The notes under the pieces: model-generated
Databases searched by the model: none
What the model saw: the letters and a program-made list of their open reading frames with translations, nothing else
What the model was told of the DNA's origin: nothing
Translations under genes and position numbers: made by a program
DNA from: MB1-2 sp046566065
GTDB taxonomy: Bacteria; Actinomycetota; CADDZG01; WHSQ01
NCBI GenBank assembly: GCA_046566065.1
Contig: JBKHXK010000035.1
Span: 1-22,154 of the forward strand
Length of the DNA stretch: 22,154 bases
Reading direction: 5' to 3'
Part shown: piece after piece, positions 8,141 to 15,398 of the stretch
Numbering within the stretch: the stretch's first letter is position 1
Layout: each line of letters opens with the position of its first letter

Positions 8141-8165
8141 GGACTAGCTCCTAGTGACTAGTCAC
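8141..8165. promoter_or_regulatory. CTAG-rich palindromic operator candidate before the diguanylate cyclase gene
   Basis: The segment contains ACTAG-CTC-CTAGT (8142-8154) directly followed by a perfect 12-bp palindrome GTGACTAGTCAC (8154-8165), giving three CTAG words in 25 bp. It lies 18-41 bp upstream of the ATG at 8124, where a repressor could block transcription. The binding protein is unknown. Confidence 0.35.
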
Positions 8166-8202
8166 AAGTGAGTATCGGCAGCACCTCGATAGAGCTTTAC
8201 GG

Positions 8203-8256
8203 GCGTTCTGACGTTGGAAAACCACGCGTGGGCGTACTCCAGTTAACCCAGAAGGG
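8203..8256 (-). repeat. 54-bp stop-adjacent repeat, copy 2
   Basis: Read on the minus strand it begins directly after the TAG of the GGDEF-EAL gene. The ends are imperfect inverted repeats (CCCTTCTG and CAGAACGC). The centre contains ACGC-CCAC-GCGT followed by GGTTTT. In phase with the gene it reads PFWVNWSTPTRGFPTSER and then meets TAA two codons later. It lies about 50 bp from the operator candidate of the next gene. Confidence 0.75.
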
Positions 8257-10275
8257 CTAGGTGTGGAGGTCGTCAGCCTCGGCCAGAGAGGTTTCCCGGA
8301 GGCGCATCCACTGGATGAACTCGCCCGCTGCGATCGGCCGGCTGAGGTAGTAGCCCTGGGCGGTATCGCACCCGAGCTCGGTCAATTGATCCCAGTGCTG
8401 CTTGGTCTCCACCCCCTCCGCCACGACCTCGAGACCGAGGCTGCGACCAAGGTCGATCGTGGACCTGACGATCACGGCGTCGTCGTCATCGGTGTGCATG
8501 TTGGTGACGAAGGACTTGTCGATCTTCAGCTCGTCGACCGGCAAGCGCTTCAGATAGGACAGCGACGAATATCCGGTGCCGAAGTCGTCCAGCGCGAGCC
8601 CGATCCCCGTCTCGTGCAGGCTGTCCAGGACGGCCAGCGCCCGCACGGGGTCCTCCATGATCGTGCTCTCCGTGATCTCTAGACGGAGCGACGCCGGCGG
8701 CACGTTCCACTTCTGTAAGAGCTCCGATATCTGCTGGGGCAATTCGTGGTCCAAGAGGCTGCGAGCCGACACGTTCACCGACACGACCAGGGCGAGGCCC
8801 GCATCTCGCCACACCCGGCACTGCCTCACGGCCGTCTCGATCAGATAAAGGGTGAGTGGCTCGATCAAGCCGGTGTTCTCCGTCATGGGGATGAACTCAT
8901 CCGGAGACAGCAGCCCTCGCTCGGGATGGTTCCAGCGCACCAGAGCCTCCACCCCTTTGACCTGCCCGGTGATCAGGTCCGCCTTGGGCTGGTAGTAGAG
9001 GTTGATCTCCTGGTCTTCCATCGCCTGCCGGACCTGGCCGACCAGCACGAGGCGGTTCGGGCTGTGGCGATCCTGCTCCGGTGTGTAGATCGCGTAACCA
9101 CTGCCCGACCCCTTGCTCACGTACATGGCGACGTCGGCCCGCTGGATCAGGGTGTCCACGTCGCGGCCGTGGTCCGGGGCGAACGCGATACCGATGCTGG
9201 CCTCGATGTTCAGCTTCAATCCCTGGATCTCGAACGGAAGGTCCAGCGCCCGCTTGATCTTGTCGGCGACCTGAACGGCGGCGGGTCGATCGAGGACGTT
9301 CGGTAGCAGGATGGCGAACTCGTCGCCGCCGAGCCTGGCGATCGTGTCGCTCTCTCGGAGGATCGACCGCAGGCGGGGACCGACCTGTTGGAGCAAGAGG
9401 TCACCGCTGTGGTGACCAAGCGTGTCGTTGACCTCCTTGAAACGGTCGAGATCCATCAACATGACGGCGACGAGGCTCTTCTCGCGCTCGACCCCCAGGA
9501 TCGACTGGTGGATGCGGTCGTGCAGCAGGACACGGTTCGGAAGCTTCGTCAGGTCGTCGTGGAGGGCCTGGTACTCGCTCAGGGCCGCCTGACGGCCTCC
9601 CTTGTAAAGGGCGACGATCGGCAGCAGCAGCACGGCGATCAGGGGAAGGCTGTGCTCGGCGGCGACCACCACGACCGGCGCCAGCGCCAGCGAAGCTCCG
9701 GCCACTCCGGACCGGAAGACGAGGTCGCGTCGAAGATGGTCGATGACCGGCACCTCGTGGCGTCGCGCCCACCAGGTGGCGGTCAGAGAGGTGTTCACCA
9801 AGAAGAAGACCGCCATCGCGGTGAAGATGCCGGTCAGGTCGGCCGTCTGGAAGAAGGGCGATTCCGGGCGAGGAACGTCTGTCAGCCAGGCGAGGACACC
9901 GCCCGCGGCCACCAGGGCCAGCGTCGACTGCCCGATATTGAAGGTGGAGCGACTGAGGGCCTTGCCGCGGAAGAAATAAGCGAAGAGCTCGGCCAGCGCC
10001 AGGGCCAGCACGGCCCCCGCCGGACCGGAGCTGATCAACAGAGCGAACGAGAACGTGGCCGAGGTCGTGAGCTCTTCGTCCTCATCCCGTCGAGGCAGCT
10101 TGATCGGCAGCAGCTCGCCGAGGATCACCAAGAGGACCAGCACCGAGAAGTGAGCGGGAGCAGCCCCGGCGTTGCCCACCCGGCCACTCGCCGCCATATA
10201 GATGAGCAGGCTCAGGCCGGCGACCGACACCGCAAGCGCGAACCCGTCGATCCGGCGTGCAACGCCCGCTTGCAA
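8257..10275 (-). CDS. Membrane-bound dual GGDEF-EAL cyclic-di-GMP enzyme
   Basis: With a TTG start at 10275 the product is 672 residues. An N-terminal membrane module of about seven hydrophobic segments (residues about 10-225) precedes a GGDEF domain (about 240-400) and a C-terminal EAL domain (about 415-655). GGDEF is intact (316-320), with an I-site RESD (307-310). The EAL domain keeps EALVRW (443), NVSAR, EITES, DDFGTGYSSL (563) and EGVE (620), the metal and catalytic residues of active phosphodiesterases. Both c-di-GMP synthesis and breakdown are therefore possible. TTG 10275 is preferred because GGGAGGT lies 3 nt upstream. In-frame ATG (10338) and GTG (10386) codons would add 21 or 37 non-conserved residues and have no ribosome site. 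Repeat copy 2 follows the stop. Confidence 0.93.
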   Translation of the reverse strand: MQAGVARRIDGFALAVSVAGLSLLIYMAASGRVGNAGAAPAHFSVLVLLVILGELLPIKLPRRDEDEELTTSATFSFALLISSGPAGAVLALALAELFAYFFRGKALSRSTFNIGQSTLALVAAGGVLAWLTDVPRPESPFFQTADLTGIFTAMAVFFLVNTSLTATWWARRHEVPVIDHLRRDLVFRSGVAGASLALAPVVVVAAEHSLPLIAVLLLPIVALYKGGRQAALSEYQALHDDLTKLPNRVLLHDRIHQSILGVEREKSLVAVMLMDLDRFKEVNDTLGHHSGDLLLQQVGPRLRSILRESDTIARLGGDEFAILLPNVLDRPAAVQVADKIKRALDLPFEIQGLKLNIEASIGIAFAPDHGRDVDTLIQRADVAMYVSKGSGSGYAIYTPEQDRHSPNRLVLVGQVRQAMEDQEINLYYQPKADLITGQVKGVEALVRWNHPERGLLSPDEFIPMTENTGLIEPLTLYLIETAVRQCRVWRDAGLALVVSVNVSARSLLDHELPQQISELLQKWNVPPASLRLEITESTIMEDPVRALAVLDSLHETGIGLALDDFGTGYSSLSYLKRLPVDELKIDKSFVTNMHTDDDDAVIVRSTIDLGRSLGLEVVAEGVETKQHWDQLTELGCDTAQGYYLSRPIAAGEFIQWMRLRETSLAEADDLHT

Positions 10276-10302
10276 TGGACCTCCCTCTCGACCGCTGTCC
10301 CC

Positions 10303-10326
10303 ACTCCAGTTAACAACAGAGAAGGC
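10303..10326 (-). repeat. Possible half copy of the 54-bp repeat
   Basis: ACTCCAGTTAAC (10303-10314) is identical to 12 bp of repeat copy 2, and the next bases (AACAGAGAAGG) loosely resemble its outer arm. The rest of the element is absent. It sits in the leader of the GGDEF-EAL gene, not after a stop codon. It may be a decayed copy or chance. Confidence 0.25.
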
Positions 10327-10336
10327 CGGAGCGTGC

Positions 10337-10356
10337 ATACGTAGGGATACGTAGGA
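10337..10356. promoter_or_regulatory. Tandem TACGTA boxes between divergent genes
   Basis: Two 10-bp units, each starting ATACGTAGG, lie head to tail (10337-10356). This places palindromic TACGTA hexamers (10338-10343, 10348-10353) exactly one helical turn apart, between the GGDEF-EAL and acyl-CoA dehydrogenase genes. They could be an operator for either gene; no regulator is known. Confidence 0.3.
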
Positions 10357-10388
10357 GGAGGCCCCCGCCTCCGTGATAGGACGCACTC

Positions 10389-11594
10389 GTGGATTTCGAA
10401 CACAGCGCCCGCTCCAAGGAGCTCCAAGCGGCTCTAACGAGCTTCATGGACGAGCACATCTATCCGAACGAGCGCCTCTACCACGAGCAGATGATGGGTC
10501 AGGAAGACGTCCATCATCAGCCGCCGATCATGGAAGACCTGAAGAAGGAGGCGCGTTCCCGCGGGCTCTGGAACCTCTTCCTGCCGGATGAGAACTACGG
10601 CGCCGGCCTGAGCAACCTCGACTACGCGCCTCTGGCCGAGATCATGGGCCGAAGCCCGATCGCTTCCGAAGCGACCAACTGCGCCGCCCCCGACACGGGG
10701 AACATGGAGATCCTGCTCGAGTTCGGAACCGACGAGCAGAAGAAGACCTGGTTGGAGCCTCTGCTGGAAGGTGAGATCCGATCGTGCTTCGGGATGACCG
10801 AGCCGGGTGTCGCGAGCTCGGACCCCACGAACCTGCAGAGCAGCATCACCGCGGACGGCTCGGACTACGTCGTCAACGGACGGAAATGGTGGACGAGCGG
10901 AGCCGCGGATCCGCGTTGCAAGGTCTGCCTCTTCCTTGGTCTGAGCGATCCCGATGCCGATCGCTACATGCAGCACAGCCTCGTCATCATCCCGATGGAT
11001 TCGCCCGGCGTGAACATCGTTCGGACCCTGCCGGTGTTCGGCTACGACGCCGGGCACGGACACTGCGAGATCTCTTTCGAGGACGTCCGCATACCCCAGG
11101 AGAACCTCCTAGGGCAACCTGGAGGCGGGTTCCTGATAGGTCAGGCGCGCTTGGGGCCGGGACGGATCCATCACTGCATGCGCGCTATCGGGATGGCGGA
11201 GCGCGCCCTCGAGCTGATGTGCAAGCGGGCTCATTCCCGCACAGCGTTCGGGATCCCTCTGTCCAAGCAGGGCGTGATCCGAGATTGGATCGCCGAAGCT
11301 CGCGTGCGTATCGAGCAAGCGCGCCTACTCACCCTCAAGGCCGCGTGGATGATGGATACGGTCGGCAAGGAAGAGGCTCGCACCGAGATCTCCGCTATCA
11401 AGGTCGCTGCAGCAGAACTCGCGACCTGGGTGATCGACCGGGCGATCCAGGTTCACGGCGGAGCCGGCGTGTCCGACGACTTCCCGCTGGCGATGATGTA
11501 CGCCCACGCCCGCACCTTGCACATAGTCGACGGCGCCGACGAGGTGCACAAGATGGTCATCGCCCGCCACGAGTTGGCGCGCTGGAAGCCTTAA
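10389..11594 (+). CDS. Acyl-CoA dehydrogenase family protein (ACAD10/11-like)
   Basis: The 401-residue protein has the three-part acyl-CoA dehydrogenase fold. There is an N-terminal helical domain (1-about 125), a middle beta domain with the FAD/substrate signature CFGMTEPGVASSD (about 133-145), and a C-terminal helical domain ending ARTLHIVDGADEVHKMVIAR. The GGAGV motif and DGADEVH segment resemble ACAD10/11-type enzymes rather than the short-chain Glu-type. The reaction is flavin-dependent alpha,beta-dehydrogenation of an acyl-CoA, passing electrons to ETF; chain specificity is unknown. Length is typical. The start is GTG 10389, with AGGA 7 nt upstream. It is divergent from the GGDEF-EAL gene and ends 4 bp from the moeA stop on the other strand. 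No other beta-oxidation gene is present. Confidence 0.94.
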   Translation: MDFEHSARSKELQAALTSFMDEHIYPNERLYHEQMMGQEDVHHQPPIMEDLKKEARSRGLWNLFLPDENYGAGLSNLDYAPLAEIMGRSPIASEATNCAAPDTGNMEILLEFGTDEQKKTWLEPLLEGEIRSCFGMTEPGVASSDPTNLQSSITADGSDYVVNGRKWWTSGAADPRCKVCLFLGLSDPDADRYMQHSLVIIPMDSPGVNIVRTLPVFGYDAGHGHCEISFEDVRIPQENLLGQPGGGFLIGQARLGPGRIHHCMRAIGMAERALELMCKRAHSRTAFGIPLSKQGVIRDWIAEARVRIEQARLLTLKAAWMMDTVGKEEARTEISAIKVAAAELATWVIDRAIQVHGGAGVSDDFPLAMMYAHARTLHIVDGADEVHKMVIARHELARWKP

Positions 11595-11598
11595 CGCC

Positions 11599-12816
11599 TT
11601 AAGACTCCGGCACCCGCCAGAGCTCCACCTGCACCTCATCACCGGCCTGAAGCTCGCTCTCGTCGATGTCGAAGCGCGCCACTCCGTCGCAGGAGATCAG
11701 GCTCGACTGGATGTGGGAGCCCTGCTTGCCGAGCGGTGTGGCAACGAAGCCCCGCTCGTCGATGCCGACCCGGACCCGCACGAAGTGCAGCCGTCCCGGC
11801 TTCTTCTTCAGAGGCTCGGTCAATCGGGCGGGAACCACCGGGCGCAGGAGAGTGCGGTGGCCTTGCATCTTGCGAAGCACGGGCCGAACGAACTGTTCGA
11901 AACCGATGTGCACCGATACCGGATTGCCGGGAAGCCCAAGGAAAGGGCGATCACAGACGCGACCCGAGACCACGGGTTTGCCGGGCTGCATCGCAACCCG
12001 CCAGAGGTCGATGGAACCGAGCCGTTCCACCGCCTCCTTCACGTAGTCGTACCGGCCCACCGAGACCCCGCCGGCCGAGACGACCAGATCCGCTTCCACC
12101 GCTGCCTTCTCCAGCGCGACGACGACGCTGTCCAGATCGTCGGGGACGCCCGAGATCGGCACCGGCGTGGCACCCGCCTCGGCCACCAGCGCGTTCAACG
12201 CATAGGTGTTCGAGTCGCGGATCTGGCCGGGAGCCGGTTCTTCCCCCGGGCCCACCAGCTCATCGCCCGTGACCACGATCGCCACGACCGCGCCCCGACG
12301 CACCCGCACCGGATCGAGCCCGAGCGAAGCCAGGAGCGCAAGCTCGGCCGACCGCAGGACGCTTCCAGTCTGGACCACGGCCTCGCCCGCGGAGACGTCG
12401 TCGCCCGCGGGACGGATGTGTCCATGAGAAGGCGGCGGCGCTTCGATGACGACCGCCGAGCCCGACTCCTGCGCGACCTCGATCGGTACCACTGCATCGG
12501 CGCCGCTGGGCACCGGCGCCCCGGTCATGATGCGGGCCGCACATCCGGGTTCGACCGTCAACGCTCCCGGGTCGCCCGCACGCACCTCGCCTATCAGCCG
12601 CAGCGTGACCGGATCAGCCTCTGAAGCTCCGTCGACATCTGCCCGGAGCACCGCGTAGCCATCCATGGCCGAGTTGTCGAAGCGCGGCAACGGATGGGGA
12701 GCGATCAGATCGTCGGCCGCGACGGCTCCCCGGGCCTGGTCCAGAGGCAGCTCGACCGGCGCCAGCGGATCGATCCTCGAGAGGATCCGCTCCCTAGCTT
12801 GTTCGACCGTCAGCAT
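11599..12816 (-). CDS. moeA: Molybdopterin molybdenumtransferase MoeA
   Basis: The 405-residue protein matches MoeA, which inserts molybdate into adenylylated molybdopterin in the cytoplasm. Diagnostic segments in order are RFDNSAMDGYA (about 45-55), GxARIMTGAPVPSGADAVVPIE, VVTGDELVGPGE, DLVVSAGGVSVGRYDYVKE (the MPT-binding SGGVSxG loop), QPGKPV and FLGLPGNPVS. A C-terminal domain follows. The start is ATG 12816, which lies 23 bp inside the end of the DUF6457 gene, so the genes overlap. The order mobA, DUF6457, moeA suggests one Moco operon. No molybdoenzyme is in the window. Confidence 0.96.
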   Translation of the reverse strand: MLTVEQARERILSRIDPLAPVELPLDQARGAVAADDLIAPHPLPRFDNSAMDGYAVLRADVDGASEADPVTLRLIGEVRAGDPGALTVEPGCAARIMTGAPVPSGADAVVPIEVAQESGSAVVIEAPPPSHGHIRPAGDDVSAGEAVVQTGSVLRSAELALLASLGLDPVRVRRGAVVAIVVTGDELVGPGEEPAPGQIRDSNTYALNALVAEAGATPVPISGVPDDLDSVVVALEKAAVEADLVVSAGGVSVGRYDYVKEAVERLGSIDLWRVAMQPGKPVVSGRVCDRPFLGLPGNPVSVHIGFEQFVRPVLRKMQGHRTLLRPVVPARLTEPLKKKPGRLHFVRVRVGIDERGFVATPLGKQGSHIQSSLISCDGVARFDIDESELQAGDEVQVELWRVPES

Positions 12817-13045
12817 CGGGATCCCACGCGAACGCCAGTTCCGAAACCCGTTCGCAGAGTGCGGTCAGCTCGGCCCCCCCTCGCCCCTGCCCCACCGCGA
12901 CCCCGATGAGGAATGTCGTAAGCGGGGTCGCCTTCCGTTCCACGTTGTGGGCGACGTCGCGCGCCGTATCCAGGAGTGGACCTGGGTCGACCTGCACATC
13001 GACCTCGAGCTCCCGCGCGACCACGTCAAGCCAACCTTCCGGCAT
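12794..13045 (-). CDS. DUF6457-like small protein of the Moco operon
   Basis: The 83-residue protein begins MPEGWLDVVARELEVDVQVD and continues LLDTARDVAHNVERKATPLTTFLIGVAVG. This pattern resembles DUF6457, a small helical domain I know mainly beside or fused to actinobacterial MobA-type transferases. ATG 13045 is chosen because GGAGGTGG lies immediately upstream; a longer frame to 13141 runs back through mobA and looks unlike coding sequence. It overlaps mobA by 20 bp and moeA by 23 bp, so all three are probably translated in a coupled way. The molecular role is unknown; a partner or stabiliser of MobA is an inference from context. Confidence 0.8.
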   Translation of the reverse strand: MPEGWLDVVARELEVDVQVDPGPLLDTARDVAHNVERKATPLTTFLIGVAVGQGRGGAELTALCERVSELAFAWDPDADGRTS

Positions 13046-13619
13046 GTCCACCTCCGTCACTCTGGATCTGCAGTTCCTCCATGTCAGACGCAGTGTCGCA
13101 GTCGCGCGACCGGCCCTCATCTGGGATCGTTCGGCATGCAAGTCCGTGCAGCAGGACCTTCATCGAGCGACCCTCTGTCGGCTCTCGCTGGAGCACCGTG
13201 CGCAGCGGACCGGTGGCGTAGCACCCCAGCAAGGGTTGCTCGGTGCCCTCGTCGTCTACCGCTACCGCCGACGTCACCTCGTCTGCCGCTCGTACGAGCC
13301 GGCCGACGAAGGCCTCGTCGAGCAAGGGCAGATCCACCGCGACGACGACCACCAACGCGGCTTCGACGAAGGCCATCCCCGCGTCGAGGGCGGCCACGGG
13401 CCCCCCTCCCTCGGGTTGTTCTCGAGCCCATACGACCGGATGCGCCGTGGGTCGAGGGGGCCCGACCACCACTATCCGCTCGGCCTCTGCCACCGCCTGG
13501 ATGACTCGGTCGAGCAGCCTTTGCCCGCGGAAGACCAACTCGGCCTTGTCGATACCGCCCAGGCGTCGAGCGCCTCCGCCCGCAACGACCACGGCATCGA
13601 ACGCAGGGAGGTGTGGCAC
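13026..13619 (-). CDS. mobA: Molybdenum cofactor guanylyltransferase MobA
   Basis: The protein is a MobA-type nucleotidyltransferase of about 197 residues. The N-terminal GTP-binding loop VVVAGGGARRLGGIDKAELVF, the EQPEGGGPVAALDAGM segment and VVVAVDLPLL (the metal-binding Asp region) are all present. It transfers GMP to Mo-molybdopterin to make the guanine dinucleotide cofactor. The C-terminus DCDTASDMEEL resembles the DIDTPEDL end of the family. The start is uncertain: GTG 13619 gives PHLPAFDAVVVAGG, while TTG 13637 adds six residues; neither has a good ribosome site. It overlaps the DUF6457 gene. The secreted-protein gene at 13721 is divergent. Confidence 0.9.
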   Translation of the reverse strand: MPHLPAFDAVVVAGGGARRLGGIDKAELVFRGQRLLDRVIQAVAEAERIVVVGPPRPTAHPVVWAREQPEGGGPVAALDAGMAFVEAALVVVVAVDLPLLDEAFVGRLVRAADEVTSAVAVDDEGTEQPLLGCYATGPLRTVLQREPTEGRSMKVLLHGLACRTIPDEGRSRDCDTASDMEELQIQSDGGGHAGRLA

Positions 13620-13720
13620 GCACCCATGATGCCCCAAGGCGCTCGGAAAGGATTCGGCACGGCTCGCGCCGAATCAGTAACCCCAGAGACACTTTCTGAT
13701 CCCCTCGGCTAGGAGGAACC

Positions 13721-14317
13721 GTGAAGCGCAGCGTGCTGGTACTGGTCGTTCTAGCGATCTCGATGGTCGCCACCGCTCTGCAGGCGACGGCCGCGTCGAA
13801 GGCCCACATCGAGGATCCGCTCAATGACGCCAACTTCATCAACGACCAGGGCACCGGCGACGGCGGCGGGCAGGCCACGCCTGCGGACGCGGGTTCCGTG
13901 AGCGACATCCTGGCCGTCACCTTCTCGAACGACAAGAAGAACCTCTACATCGACATCGAGACCGAAGCAGCTCCCCCGGCCACCACCGGCATCGGTTACC
14001 GCGTGCGGGTCAACCCCGATGACGAAGGGAGCTACTGCCTGATCTTCGAGGCCTACCACCCCGGCGCCAACAACGTGCTAACCGCGGCACGGGGCTCCTT
14101 CACCGACGCGTGCGAGGGAGGCGACCCGGTGGAGTTCGAGGTCATGGGCGGCCGTCTGGTCATCCCCCGCAAGTTGCACCCTGCGTTCGGCAAGGGCGGC
14201 AAGCTGACGGCTCCACAGGCCCAGTCCTTCCTCTACACCGGGGACTACGGGTCTGGAGTGGCCGGCCCCTACCCAGATACGACCGAGGTCGGAACGGACT
14301 TCGCCTTCAAGAAGTGA
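13721..14317 (+). CDS. Secreted protein of unknown function
   Basis: The 198-residue product starts with a clear signal peptide (MKRSVLVLVVLAISMVATALQATAASK). The mature part begins HIEDPLNDANFINDQG and continues as alternating strands (VSDILAVTFSNDKKNLYIDIETEA). This resembles secreted beta-sandwich domains of the CBM9/DOMON-like type, but I cannot assign a family. Two Cys (in SYCLIF and TDACEG) could form one disulfide. The start is GTG 13721, with AGGAGG 4 nt upstream, the best ribosome site in this part of the window. It is a single gene followed at once by a strong terminator. It is probably extracellular; the substrate is unknown. Confidence 0.85.
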   Translation: MKRSVLVLVVLAISMVATALQATAASKAHIEDPLNDANFINDQGTGDGGGQATPADAGSVSDILAVTFSNDKKNLYIDIETEAAPPATTGIGYRVRVNPDDEGSYCLIFEAYHPGANNVLTAARGSFTDACEGGDPVEFEVMGGRLVIPRKLHPAFGKGGKLTAPQAQSFLYTGDYGSGVAGPYPDTTEVGTDFAFKK

Positions 14318-14337
14318 TCGAGCGCTAACCCAACGAC

Positions 14338-14371
14338 AAAGGACCCGCCCATCCGGGCGGGTCCTTTCGTT
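14338..14371 (+). terminator. Strong bidirectional intrinsic terminator
   Basis: A perfect 13-bp stem AAAGGACCCGCCC with its complement around an ATCC loop lies at 14338-14367. On the plus strand CGTTT follows. On the minus strand the stem also ends in a T run. It separates the secreted-protein gene from the convergent yceI gene and can serve both. Confidence 0.9.
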
Positions 14372-14386
14372 TGCGATGCTCGGCGC

Positions 14387-14953
14387 TCAGGCCGGAAGGT
14401 CGGCCTCGGCCTTCGCCTCCTTGTCGGCGTCCTCGGCGCTCTCGGCTACCTGCAGGTCGATCTCGAGCTGGATCTTCTCGCTGACCAACCAGCCGCCGCT
14501 GTCGAGCGGGACGTTCCAGGTAAGACCCCAGTCGGTCCGCTTGATCGTTCCTGACAGGGTCCCTCCGACCTTGCGGTTGCCGAACGGGTCCTGAAGGTCC
14601 CCTCCGTGCTCGTAGGTCAGAGTCACGGGCTTCGTGATCCCCTTGATCGTGAGATCACCCTCGACCTTGTAGTCGTCGCCGCGCTTGGCGATGGACCTGC
14701 TCACGAAGGTCATCGTCGGATGCTTCTCGACGTCGAAGAAGTCAGCGCTCTTCAGGTGAGCGTCGCGATCCGCGTTCCCGGTGTCGACGCTTCCCATGTC
14801 GACCTCGAAGGTGGCCCTAGCCGAGGTGATATCCGTCGGATCCCCCTCGATCTCGCCCCGGAAGCTCGTGAACTGCCCCCGCACCTTCGAAAGCCCCATG
14901 TGCCTCGCTACGAATCCCACCGAGGTGTGCCCGGTGTCGATGGTCCATGCCAT
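14387..14953 (-). CDS. YceI family lipocalin-like protein, cytosolic form
   Basis: The 188-residue protein has the full YceI domain (about 1-168). Segments include WTIDTGHTSVGFVARHMGLSKVRGQF, DITSARATFEVDMGSVDTGNADRDAHLKSADFFDVEKHPTMTF, and GDLTIKGITKPVTLTYE. YceI proteins are beta-barrels that bind long isoprenoids such as polyprenyl-quinone or related amphiphiles and are often induced by acid, oxidative or solvent stress. No signal peptide is present, so it is likely cytosolic. The tail after about 168 (AESAEDADKEAKAEA) is acidic and low in complexity. The start is ATG 14953, with GGGAGGAT about 6 nt upstream. It is divergent from an HxlR regulator, and both promoters carry inverted repeats, so HxlR-controlled redox induction is likely. 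Confidence 0.93.
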   Translation of the reverse strand: MAWTIDTGHTSVGFVARHMGLSKVRGQFTSFRGEIEGDPTDITSARATFEVDMGSVDTGNADRDAHLKSADFFDVEKHPTMTFVSRSIAKRGDDYKVEGDLTIKGITKPVTLTYEHGGDLQDPFGNRKVGGTLSGTIKRTDWGLTWNVPLDSGGWLVSEKIQLEIDLQVAESAEDADKEAKAEADLPA

Positions 14954-14978
14954 GTCCGATCCTCCCTGTCTGCCGCCT

Positions 14979-15047
14979 TAGCTTCTCTTAGATAAGAAGC
15001 TATCAGATGATTACAAGCTTGTGTAACGTGGCCGACACCGGTATCAT
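14979..15047. promoter_or_regulatory. Divergent yceI/hxlR promoters with two inverted repeats
   Basis: For yceI (minus) a -35 TTGTAA (15016-15011) and -10 TATCTA (14994-14989) are 16 bp apart. For hxlR (plus) TTGTGT (15019-15024) and TATCAT (15042-15047) are 17 bp apart. The -10 ends 6 bp before the hxlR ATG, so that mRNA would be leaderless. Inverted repeat 1 (14979-15002) has 8-bp arms TAGCTTCT/AGAAGCTA and covers the yceI -10. Inverted repeat 2 (15011-15026) is TTACA-AGCTTG-TGTAA and covers both -35 regions. HxlR as the binding protein is inferred from its position. Confidence 0.55.
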
Positions 15048-15053
15048 TCCCAC

Positions 15054-15398
15054 ATGGTCAGAACCGCCACACCTCAGTCACAGGCCCCTCTGTCGCCCTA
15101 CTGCGCGCAGTTCACGCATGCGATCGAGATCGTCGGGCGCCGATGGACCGGGGCCATCATCCGGGCGATGCTGGCGGGGGCCTCCCGGTTCAGCGAGATC
15201 CTGAGCGAGGTGCCGGGGCTCAGCGACCGACTCCTCTCGGAGCGGCTGAAGGAGCTCGAGCAGGAGGGCATCGTCGAGCGGCGAGTCACCCCTTCCACCC
15301 CCGTGCGGATCGAGTACGTCCTCACGGACAAGGGCCGCGATCTCGCCGCGGTCGTGCGCTCTGTCGCCGCGTGGGCGCAGGCGTGGGTCGAGGTCTAG
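15054..15398 (+). CDS. HxlR family winged-helix transcriptional regulator
   Basis: The 114-residue protein is a complete HxlR-type winged helix: AIEIVGRRWTGAIIRAMLAGASRFSEIL, VPGLSDRLLSERLKELEQEGIVERRV, VRIEYVLTDKGRDLAAVV. Cys17 (SPYCAQF) sits just before the first helix, where HxlR relatives such as YodB and HypR carry their redox-sensing Cys, so thiol-stress or quinone sensing is plausible. It is probably a dimeric DNA-binding repressor or activator acting at the two inverted repeats between itself and yceI. ATG 15054 has no Shine-Dalgarno; a -10 element ends 6 bp upstream, consistent with a leaderless message. Its TAG shares a CTAG with the stop of the gene on the opposite strand. Confidence 0.93.
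   Translation: MVRTATPQSQAPLSPYCAQFTHAIEIVGRRWTGAIIRAMLAGASRFSEILSEVPGLSDRLLSERLKELEQEGIVERRVTPSTPVRIEYVLTDKGRDLAAVVRSVAAWAQAWVEV

Noticed and set aside
9388..10344. 318-codon plus-strand frame opposite the GGDEF-EAL gene
   Set aside because: Composition (many Gln, Arg, Asp, Gly) is that of an antisense shadow, and the minus strand has complete GGDEF and EAL motifs.
11590..11606. GCCTTAA direct repeat between the convergent acyl-CoA dehydrogenase and moeA stops
   Set aside because: Only 7 bp, with no stem or T run; likely chance.
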